From NCBI GenBank assembly GCA_947443815.1, contig CANEXR010000225.1:1-5035 (forward strand): a DNA stretch of 5,035 nt, written 5' to 3'. A program made the translations under genes and the position numbers. Positions 1 to 5,035 of this stretch are shown here, in pieces. Source of the DNA: Flavobacteriaceae bacterium (GTDB taxonomy: Bacteria > Bacteroidota > Bacteroidia > Flavobacteriales > Flavobacteriaceae). How positions within the stretch are numbered: position 1 is the first letter of the stretch; the number at the start of each line of letters is the position of its first letter. The notes beneath the pieces are model-generated. The model searched no databases. It was not told the DNA's origin and worked only from the letters and a program-made list of their open reading frames with translations.

Positions 1-1044
1 CGCCAAAAGATGAGGCTCGCTCAAATGCATTATGGGTTCATCCTGAACATAAGTGGAGTGTAATAAGGTATTATACAGATTTTCATCTTCTAATTGCATG
101 GTTTGAAATCCGAAATCTAATTTTTCAGACATCATTTTGGCCAAGTGGGATTCGTTGTGTTCTTTTTCTTTAAAACCAATATTAAAAGAATTGATATTTT
201 TGTAATTTTGTCGGTATAGGGATGCTAATATTGAGGAGGAATCTAATCCTCCGCTTAGCAAAACACCTACGGGCACATCGCTTACCATTCGCAATTTTAC
301 AGAATCATCAAAAGTTGCTCTAAACCATTCGATTGGGTCTTTGATTTCAGGTTGGTTTTGAATTTCTTTTTTTAAATTCCACCATCTTTCATGCGTTATT
401 TTTCCATCTTGTTCAATGATCATACTGTGTCCGGGAAGTACTTTTTTGATGTTTTCATACAAAGTATTTTCGCCAGCTACAAAGCGATTAAAAATATATT
501 CTTCTAATCCATCTTGTGCCATTTTTAAAGGGACACCAGCAGTAAAAAGTGCTTTTTGCTCCGAAGCAAAATAAATACTTTCATTGTAAAAAGAATAGTA
601 TAGTGGTTTTACCCCCATTCGATCTCTAACTAAAGTAAGTTTTTTTTGAAGCTTATCCCAAATAGCAAAAGCAAACATCCCGTTGAGGCGGTTGAGCATA
701 GTTAAACCATACAGTTGGTATAACTTCAAAAGTACTTCAGTATCTGATTTTGTTTTTATATCAAAACCATTACTTTTCAGTTCGGGATAAAATTCTTTAA
801 AATTGTATATTTCTCCATTATAAACTAAAATATACCTTTCGTCATCTGAAAAAAACGGTTGATGTCCAGCGGAAGATACATCTAGAATTGAAAGTCTTCG
901 GTGTCCTAAACCAATAGTATTATCAATAAAGATTCCTTTGTCATCAGGCCCTCTATGTTCTAATGCATCACGCATTTTAATTAATATACGTTCCTCTACT
1001 TTTTTTGAGGATTGTAAATGTAAGATTCCATTAATTCCACACAT
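1..1044 (-). CDS. asnB: Asparagine synthase (glutamine-hydrolysing), AsnB type; N-terminal 348 residues, cut by the window edge
   Basis: The frame is open from an ATG at 1044 to the left edge, giving 348 residues; the family is usually about 600-650, so the C-terminal part lies outside. It starts MCGI, and Cys2 is the glutaminase nucleophile once Met is removed, which fixes the start. The class II glutaminase domain (about 2-200) shows HRGPDD at 30-35, GHRRLSILD at 47-55, YNGEIYN at 75-81 and SDTEVL at 100-105. The synthetase domain has the ATP-pyrophosphatase loop SGGLDSSS at 264-271 and a DEP motif at 335-337. The family moves glutamine-derived ammonia to an adenylated carboxylate, making asparagine or, for homologues in polysaccharide loci, amides of sugar acids. 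The gene begins 4 bases after the glycosyltransferase stop codon, so co-transcription is very likely. That pairing makes a role in surface-glycan modification as plausible as free asparagine synthesis; the sequence here cannot decide. Family assignment is very secure, substrate is not. Confidence 0.95.
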   Translation of the reverse strand, partial: MCGINGILHLQSSKKVEERILIKMRDALEHRGPDDKGIFIDNTIGLGHRRLSILDVSSAGHQPFFSDDERYILVYNGEIYNFKEFYPELKSNGFDIKTKSDTEVLLKLYQLYGLTMLNRLNGMFAFAIWDKLQKKLTLVRDRMGVKPLYYSFYNESIYFASEQKALFTAGVPLKMAQDGLEEYIFNRFVAGENTLYENIKKVLPGHSMIIEQDGKITHERWWNLKKEIQNQPEIKDPIEWFRATFDDSVKLRMVSDVPVGVLLSGGLDSSSILASLYRQNYKNINSFNIGFKEKEHNESHLAKMMSEKLDFGFQTMQLEDENLYNTLLHSTYVQDEPIMHLSEPHLLA

Positions 1045-1048
1045 AGTG

Positions 1049-2110
1049 CTATTTGTATTTGTCAATTAGTGCATGGTATTTATCAGCAATAATTTTCATA
1101 TTATATTTATAATTTGCATTTTCTTCTACAAACTTTCTATTTTTCAATATGGCTTTATTTCTGTATTCTGAATTTTCAAAGGCCCAGATTAATTCCTCTG
1201 CAAGCATTTTATAATTATCAACTGCTATTAAGTTTCCGTTTTCTTGGTGTGTTATCCAACTTTGGTTTCCAGGTATGTCGGTTACAATAGGATAACAACC
1301 ACTAGCCATCGCTTCGAATAAGGAGGCAGAAACCCCTTCGGTTATTGGCATGCTAATATAAAAATCTGATTCTTGTAATAATTCTGGCAAAGCTGTATTG
1401 GGAATACGTCCAGTAAAAATCACTTTGTCAGCTATCTTCAAATTTTGAGCCAATTGTTTCAATACAATAAGTTGATTTCCATTGCCTACTATAGTAAGTA
1501 CGAAATCTATCCCTTTTTGGTTTAAAATAGAAAAGGCTTTCAAAATAATATCATGCCGATATTCGGGTAATAATGATCGGGTTACAATGGCCTTTATTTT
1601 TGTAGTATTTGCAATTGTATTTTTTTTAAATAGCTCTAGATTTATTCCTTTTGATAAAACCATCACTTTGTTCATATCTACATTTGCTTCTTTCATTGAG
1701 CAGGTCATCACTGGACCCCAAGCATGAATTAAATCTGCTTTTTGAAAAGCATAATGTTGTAAAAGTCTTTTTAACGGCAACGAAACGGAATGTTCGGGCC
1801 ACAAATCCGTTCTTCCTTGTTGGGCAATGGCTATAGGTTTAACACCGGATAGAGCTGCAAGAAATCCATAACTAGTAGTTCTTTCCGCAATAACCATATC
1901 AGGCTGCTGTTGTTTAATTATTTTTTTTATTTGAAAAAAGGAAAGCTTAAACTCCAAAATTCTTTTGATTCGATTTTTGATACCGGTATTAGGTGTTTTT
2001 AATTCCCAGCTAATAATATCAAAATTTCCAAATTCTTTCAACCCGTTCATCCAAGTAATAGCGTCGGCTCTGTAGGATTCTCCCAAAAAAAGTATCTTTC
2101 TTTTTTTCAT
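1049..2110 (-). CDS. Family 4 (GT-B fold) glycosyltransferase
   Basis: A cytoplasmic enzyme of 353 residues, normal length for GT4, predicted to move a sugar from a nucleotide-sugar to a glycan or lipid-linked acceptor. The N-terminal acceptor-side half opens with KILFLGESYRADA (residues 4-16). The linker region has KADLIHAWGP (124-133) and VLSKGINLELF (151-161), matching the usual 'v.vipnGiD...F' segment. The C-terminal donor half has TRSLLPEYRHD (177-187), the VGNG strand (208-211) and the retaining GT4 E-x7-E signature, EGVSASLFE, with Glu258 and Glu266. No signal peptide or membrane segment is evident. Where most GT4 enzymes have PEKG, this one has PEYR, so the usual donor-phosphate Lys is Tyr184, a variant I recall in other GT4 subgroups. 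It lies 9 bases after the DUF2461 gene and 4 before asnB. Sugar, acceptor and linkage cannot be read from sequence; a lipopolysaccharide O-chain or capsule role is inferred from asnB. Confidence 0.92.
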   Translation of the reverse strand: MKKRKILFLGESYRADAITWMNGLKEFGNFDIISWELKTPNTGIKNRIKRILEFKLSFFQIKKIIKQQQPDMVIAERTTSYGFLAALSGVKPIAIAQQGRTDLWPEHSVSLPLKRLLQHYAFQKADLIHAWGPVMTCSMKEANVDMNKVMVLSKGINLELFKKNTIANTTKIKAIVTRSLLPEYRHDIILKAFSILNQKGIDFVLTIVGNGNQLIVLKQLAQNLKIADKVIFTGRIPNTALPELLQESDFYISMPITEGVSASLFEAMASGCYPIVTDIPGNQSWITHQENGNLIAVDNYKMLAEELIWAFENSEYRNKAILKNRKFVEENANYKYNMKIIADKYHALIDKYK

Positions 2111-2119
2111 GTTATCGTA

Positions 2120-2797
2120 TTAGAGTTCATCCGAAGTCAAAGCCCTATTGATAAAATTATTGAGTGGCTTTAGACTGATTAGTTTTTGGCTCATGGTGGT
2201 TACAAAATCTTTTTTTGTAGCAGCCGCTATATCAAATTTCTGACTGCATTCAAAACTTTTTAATTTCAAGAGCTCAATTGCTGGATGCTCTTTTTCATAC
2301 CCTCGAGGAGGGTTTTTTAATACATTTCCATCAGTTCTGTCAAAATTTTCAAATTCTTTTTTGAATTTTTTTTCCTCCAGAATTTCTTCTAAATCATCAT
2401 GAAAAAAAGCAATTTCTTTTCTCATTTTTTTTAAATCATTGGCTTCAGGACAATAGAGTCCTCCAGCTATAAAGCTACCTCCGTTTTGGATATGGATATA
2501 ATAACCCGAGCGGTTCATTCCTTTTGCACCCGAAGAAAGCCAAATACCTAAATGTGTTTTATAGGGTGTTTTGTCTTTAGAAAAACGAATGTCTCTATTT
2601 ATTCTGAAACTACAGTTTTTTACCTCAAGCATTTCTAGTGCTGGATCTAATGGTTTCATGGCATCAAGAAAATCAGACACAAGTTGTTTGTAGTCATTTT
2701 TTAAAGCTTCATATCTTTTTTTATTATCCAAAAACCAATCTCTATTGTTGTTGGCTTTTAAATCATCCAGAAATTGTAGTGTCTCTTTTGAAAGCAT
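2120..2797 (-). CDS. DUF2461 (TIGR02453) family protein, function unknown
   Basis: A 225-residue protein recognised as DUF2461 by its conserved blocks: NNNRDWF near the N-terminus (16-22), FRINRDIRFSKDKTPYK (64-80), the GYYIHI strand (98-103), GGLYCPEA (112-119) and PPRGYEKEHPAIELLKLKSF (163-182). The length fits a complete, single-domain family member. There is no signal peptide or membrane segment, so it is probably cytoplasmic. The middle (about 121-152) is rich in Lys and Glu and probably helical. The family is widespread in bacteria and also occurs in fungi, but I know of no established biochemical activity, so none is assigned. It sits 10 bases after the rhodanese-thioredoxin lipoprotein gene and 9 bases before the glycosyltransferase gene, so it is very probably translated from the same message. 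The start ATG at 2797 has no Shine-Dalgarno sequence, as for all genes here. Family assignment is firm. Confidence 0.9.
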   Translation of the reverse strand: MLSKETLQFLDDLKANNNRDWFLDNKKRYEALKNDYKQLVSDFLDAMKPLDPALEMLEVKNCSFRINRDIRFSKDKTPYKTHLGIWLSSGAKGMNRSGYYIHIQNGGSFIAGGLYCPEANDLKKMRKEIAFFHDDLEEILEEKKFKKEFENFDRTDGNVLKNPPRGYEKEHPAIELLKLKSFECSQKFDIAAATKKDFVTTMSQKLISLKPLNNFINRALTSDEL

Positions 2798-2807
2798 CTT
2801 GCAATTA

Positions 2808-3503
2808 TTAAAGTTGTTTTTTTAAATCTTCTTCACTTATAAAACCAGTATGTTTCCATTTTATTTCTTTGTTTTCATACAATAACAAGGTAGGAAGTTC
2901 ACTGATTTTCATTTCAGTAAGGAGTGTTTTATTTTTGTCTGCATCGAGTCGAATGATAGTCACTTTATCCGCTAAATCTTTTTGCATTTTTTGTATGTAT
3001 GGTGTCATTTTTTTGCAAGGCGCACACCATTCAGCGTAAAAATTAATGAGTATCTTTTTATCTGATTTCAATAATTCAGCATATTCAAGAGGCGACATGC
3101 CTATAGTTTTCAGGCTTGGTTCAGCAAGTCCAGCAGCATTCCATTTAAGCATTCCACCTTCAAGTTCATAAATGGAGGTAAATCCTAATTCGGCCAATTT
3201 TGCAGCTGCTTTTTGACTTCTTCCACCACTTTTACAATAAACAAATAAAGGTTTAGTTTTTTCGAATTTTGCTGTATTTGCAACAAAATCATCACTAAGC
3301 CAATTTACGTTTTCAGCTTTGTCAATATGTTCGGATGCAAATTCTTCAGGAGTTCTAACATCCAAAATTTGAGGGTTTGGAGTCTCTTTGATTTTTTTCG
3401 AAAAGCTTATGGCTTCGATTGTGTTTACACTTTTAGTCGATTGTCCATTGCAGGAAAAAAGGACAAAAGAGAGGATTAGGATGTATATAGGTTGTAATTT
3501 CAT
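2808..3503 (-). CDS. Rhodanese-thioredoxin fusion lipoprotein
   Basis: From the ATG at 3503 this is a 231-residue protein. Residues 1-17 form a lipoprotein signal peptide (KLQPIYILILSFVLFS) with lipobox LFSC and lipidated Cys18. A rhodanese domain follows (about 28-128): LDVRTPEEF at 47-55 and the active loop CKSGGRS with catalytic Cys90, then LEGGMLKW at 114-121. A thioredoxin domain fills the rest (about 136-231): active site WCAPC with Cys160 and Cys163, and cis-Pro204 in ELPT. It should be anchored in the envelope facing the periplasm; residues after Cys18 (NGQSTK) lack the Lys plus acidic signal reported for surface lipoproteins of this phylum. The domains suggest sulfur or disulfide exchange with periplasmic partners, but the substrate is unknown. 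An in-frame TTG at 3524 would add seven residues, but ATG gives a standard signal peptide. It heads the tightly packed four-gene set, 78 bases after recF. Confidence 0.92.
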   Translation of the reverse strand: MKLQPIYILILSFVLFSCNGQSTKSVNTIEAISFSKKIKETPNPQILDVRTPEEFASEHIDKAENVNWLSDDFVANTAKFEKTKPLFVYCKSGGRSQKAAAKLAELGFTSIYELEGGMLKWNAAGLAEPSLKTIGMSPLEYAELLKSDKKILINFYAEWCAPCKKMTPYIQKMQKDLADKVTIIRLDADKNKTLLTEMKISELPTLLLYENKEIKWKHTGFISEEDLKKQL

Positions 3504-3528
3504 TCGTTTTAATTTAAAATTCAAATAG

Positions 3529-3545
3529 GCTAAATTAGCTAATTT
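3529..3545. repeat. Two overlapping palindromes before the rhodanese-thioredoxin gene
   Basis: GCTAAATTAGCTAATTT contains two overlapping dyads. GCTAA-A-TTAGC (3529-3539) has 5-base arms around one base, and AAATTAGCTAATTT (3532-3545) is a perfect 14-base palindrome; they share the TTAGC block. The centre is about 35 bases upstream of the ATG at 3503, where a -33 region or operator would fall. Just beyond, TTTTTCAC occurs twice in tandem (3543-3550 and 3551-3558). A regulator site for the four-gene set is possible; with the short loop and no clean T-run it is a poor terminator for recF. Confidence 0.45.
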
Positions 3546-3581
3546 TTCACTTTTTCACTCTTTTAGGGTACTAAATAAAAG

Positions 3582-4661
3582 TTATAAATTGAAAATAGTA
3601 TAGCTTTGATGCGTCGATTTCACAATAGTTTCTGTTCGTTCTGGGTGAGTGTCTGAAATAAAGAGTTGTCCAAAAGTATCGCTATTGACCATTTCAATGA
3701 TTTTTGCCACACGGCTTTCGTCGAGTTTGTCAAAAATATCATCAAAAAGCAAAAGGGGTTTTACGCCACTTTGTTTCTTTAAAAATTCAAATTGGGCTAG
3801 TTTTAAGGCAATTAAAAAAGATTTTTGTTGCCCCTGAGACCCGAATTTTTTTATAGGATGATGATCAATTTCAAAAGATAAATCATCTTTATGAATGCCA
3901 ACACTCGTATAATGTAAGGCTCGGTCTTTGTTGCAGTTTTCTTGTAAAAGCGTTAATAAATCACTCTCGAATAGATGACTTTCATAAACAAGTTGTACTG
4001 TTTCTTGCGAACCTGCAATGGCTTGATGATGGCTGTTGAAAATCGGGACAAATGCCTCGATAAATAATTTTCTTTTTTCAAAAATATAACTTGCAAATCC
4101 ATGGAGTTGTTCATTATATATAGACAAAGTATCGTTGTCAAAAACATGATTTAAGGCAAAGTATTTCAATAAGGCATTGCGTTGGCTGATGACTTTTTGG
4201 TATTGAATGAGCTGTTGCAAATAGGAAGCATCTAATTGGGAGATGACACTATCCATAAATTTACGTCTGGTTTCACTGCCTTCTACAATCAAATCTCTAT
4301 CGGCGGGCGAAATAATAACTAATGGAACAAAGCCAATATGGTCTGAAAATTTATCATATACTTTACCATTGCGTTTTAAAATTTTCTTTTGCCCTTTTTT
4401 TAAACTACAGACAATTTGTTCTTGTCTTTCGTTTTTTTCAAACGCTGCGTCGATGACAAAAAATTCTTCTCCATGTTTGATATTTTGAACCGCTAAAGGG
4501 TTAAAATAACTTTTTCCATAAGCCAAATGGTATATAGCATCCAAAACATTGGTTTTTCCAATACCGTTTTTGCCTACAAAACAATTTATTTTGTTATCAA
4601 ATTCAAAATTAGCTTCGGAAAAGTTTTTGTAATTGAATAAAGATATTTTTTTTAAATACAT
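3582..4661 (-). CDS. recF: DNA replication and repair protein RecF
   Basis: RecF is an SMC-like ATPase that binds DNA at single-strand/double-strand junctions and, with RecO and RecR, helps load RecA at stalled forks and gaps. The protein is 359 residues from the ATG at 4661, close to the usual RecF length. It starts MYLKKISLFNYKNF, the standard first strand of the fold. Walker A is GKNGIGKT at 30-37, followed by NVLDAIYHLAYGKS (38-51). SPADRDLIVEGSETRRKF (118-135) is typical of the family. The ABC signature is GSQGQQK (274-280), Walker B is LLLFDD (303-308) and the D-loop is KLDESR (312-317); a late ISDTHPE segment (335-341) fits the switch His region. All ATPase motifs are intact. The frame stays open upstream to an ATG at 4724, but the added 21 residues are not RecF-like and would cross the divergent intergenic region. 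It diverges from the TPR gene. Confidence 0.97.
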   Translation of the reverse strand: MYLKKISLFNYKNFSEANFEFDNKINCFVGKNGIGKTNVLDAIYHLAYGKSYFNPLAVQNIKHGEEFFVIDAAFEKNERQEQIVCSLKKGQKKILKRNGKVYDKFSDHIGFVPLVIISPADRDLIVEGSETRRKFMDSVISQLDASYLQQLIQYQKVISQRNALLKYFALNHVFDNDTLSIYNEQLHGFASYIFEKRKLFIEAFVPIFNSHHQAIAGSQETVQLVYESHLFESDLLTLLQENCNKDRALHYTSVGIHKDDLSFEIDHHPIKKFGSQGQQKSFLIALKLAQFEFLKKQSGVKPLLLFDDIFDKLDESRVAKIIEMVNSDTFGQLFISDTHPERTETIVKSTHQSYTIFNL

Positions 4662-4735
4662 GTAAACGGTATGGTAAAAGTGGAATTTTATTGTTTTTGA
4701 TATCCTATTATAAAGGTGGTGCAAATTATTGAAAA

Positions 4736-4745
4736 TTATCGATAA
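4736..4745. repeat. Perfect 10-base palindrome upstream of recF
   Basis: TTATCGATAA is self-complementary and lies about 75 bases upstream of the recF start at 4661, near where a recF promoter would be expected. It could be a regulator half-site pair, but palindromes of this length are common by chance in AT-rich DNA. Confidence 0.3.
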
Positions 4746-4809
4746 ATAAGCTATTTAAGGATTTTCAGTAGCAAATATTTTAGCTTTTTAGCAAAAGGAA
4801 AGTTCGTGT

Positions 4810-4825
4810 AGAAAAATATTTTTCT
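4810..4825. repeat. Perfect 16-base palindrome in the recF/TPR divergent region
   Basis: AGAAAAATATTTTTCT reads the same on both strands. It sits 50 bases upstream of the TTTG at 4860 and 149 bases upstream of the recF start. It could be an operator or simply AT-rich sequence; no loop or trailing T-run supports a terminator. Confidence 0.5.
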
Positions 4826-4874
4826 TATTTTGATATAAAATCAATTTTTTTTACGTCGGTTTGAATAAAAATTT

Positions 4875-4882
4875 TATTTTTG
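4875..4882 (+). promoter_or_regulatory. Bacteroidota-type -7 promoter element of the TPR gene
   Basis: TATTTTTG matches the TAnnTTTG -7 consensus of the Bacteroidota housekeeping sigma factor exactly. It lies 22 bases before the ATG at 4905, which would give a short leader of roughly 15 bases. A TTTG at 4860-4863 resembles the -33 element but is only 11 bases upstream, closer than the roughly 17-23 usually seen, so the -33 part is weak or missing. The match is in very AT-rich DNA, so a chance hit remains possible, but its position is right. Confidence 0.6.
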
Positions 4883-4904
4883 CCACTCACTAAATTAAAT
4901 GTAA

Positions 4905-5035
4905 ATGGCTACTTATAGTAAAAGAGGATATAAAGCACCAAAAGAAAAAGAAGTAAAAGAGGTTACTGAAGAGGTACAAATTGATGAAAAAGACAGTGCA
5001 ACTGCGGGTGTTTTTTCGAAATTAGATGAAACAGC
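4905..5035 (+). CDS. TPR-type conserved flavobacterial protein, N-terminal 43 residues only (cut by window edge)
   Basis: An ATG at 4905 opens a frame with no stop to the window end, so 43 full codons are visible. The protein begins MATYSKRGYKAPK, continues with a Lys/Glu-rich stretch (residues 13-30) and then TAGVFSKLDETA. From memory, flavobacterial proteins with this start are TPR proteins of about 250 residues encoded next to recF, with one membrane helix soon after the TAGVF..LDETA segment and periplasmic TPRs resembling YfgM. Neither helix nor repeats are inside this window, so the assignment rests on the N-terminus and on synteny. The start is supported by the -7 promoter element 22 bases upstream, by an A-rich leader, and by an ATG-TAA six bases upstream that cannot encode anything. 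The gene is transcribed away from recF. Role unknown; envelope quality control is only a guess from YfgM. Confidence 0.8.
   Translation, partial: MATYSKRGYKAPKEKEVKEVTEEVQIDEKDSATAGVFSKLDET

Larger units (their letters stand above)
4662..4904. other. Divergent intergenic region between recF and the TPR gene
   Basis: These 243 bases separate two divergently transcribed genes and should carry both promoters. The plus side has a clear -7 element. On the minus side the best candidate is TAATTTG at 4722-4728, one base short of TAnnTTTG and with no TTTG at a proper distance upstream, so the recF promoter is not located. Other content is two palindromes and a tandem ATTTTAGC/TTTTTAGC pair at 4777-4792. 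No small gene or RNA is evident; the longest plus-strand reading from the ATG at 4671 stops after nine codons. Confidence 0.6.

Noticed and set aside
1482..1836. Plus-strand open frames at 1482-1727 and 1651-1836
   Set aside because: Both are antisense to the well-supported glycosyltransferase and have no recognisable domain or start context.
3504..3524. In-frame TTG at 3524 as start of the rhodanese-thioredoxin gene
   Set aside because: It would put NFKLKR before a complete lipoprotein signal peptide that already begins with Met-Lys at the ATG at 3503, and TTG is a weaker start.
3522..3527. TATTTG on the minus strand as a -7 promoter element for the lipoprotein operon
   Set aside because: Its distance to the ATG would be suitable, but it lacks the two spacer bases of TAnnTTTG and has no -33 partner.
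3504..3581. Intrinsic terminator after recF
   Set aside because: The palindromes are AT-rich, have almost no loop and are not followed by a clean T-run on the minus strand.
3649..4488. Open frames inside recF at 3649-3837 and 4243-4488 (plus) and 3953-4147 (minus)
   Set aside because: They are shadows in other frames of an intact recF with all ATPase motifs; none resembles a known protein.
4722..4728. TAATTTG on the minus strand as the recF -7 promoter element
   Set aside because: It lacks one base of the TAnnTTTG spacing and no TTTG lies at a suitable distance upstream.

Overview
The window looks like chromosome from a Bacteroidota species, most likely a Flavobacterium or close relative. 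Four things point there: the DNA is AT-rich; none of the genes has a Shine-Dalgarno-like sequence before its start, and most leaders are A/T-rich; a TAnnTTTG promoter element of the Bacteroidota type lies before the rightmost gene; and the rightmost protein starts with MATYSKRGYKAPK, which I recall from flavobacterial TPR proteins encoded next to recF. The genus is an inference.

Layout, right to left. A plus-strand gene (4905 to the right edge) starts a conserved TPR-type protein and is cut by the window end. It diverges from recF (3582-4661, minus) across a 243-base intergenic region that holds the promoter element and two perfect AT-rich palindromes. After recF comes a 78-base gap with overlapping palindromes. 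Then four minus-strand genes are packed with gaps of only 10, 9 and 4 bases: a rhodanese-thioredoxin lipoprotein (2808-3503), a DUF2461 protein (2120-2797), a family 4 glycosyltransferase (1049-2110) and an AsnB-type amidotransferase (left edge to 1044, C-terminus missing).

How they fit together. RecF and the TPR gene are ordinary core-genome neighbours. The four-gene set looks like one operon. It starts with an envelope redox lipoprotein and ends with a glycosyltransferase-amidotransferase pair of the kind seen at the edges of surface-polysaccharide loci, so the left end may be where such a cluster begins. Two start sites need care: the longest open frames for recF and for the lipoprotein begin upstream of the likely true starts. 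There are no RNA genes, mobile elements, CRISPR arrays or clear terminators. I found no convincing new system. The points worth a second look are the composition of the operon, the altered donor-site motif of the glycosyltransferase and the palindromes in the two intergenic regions.
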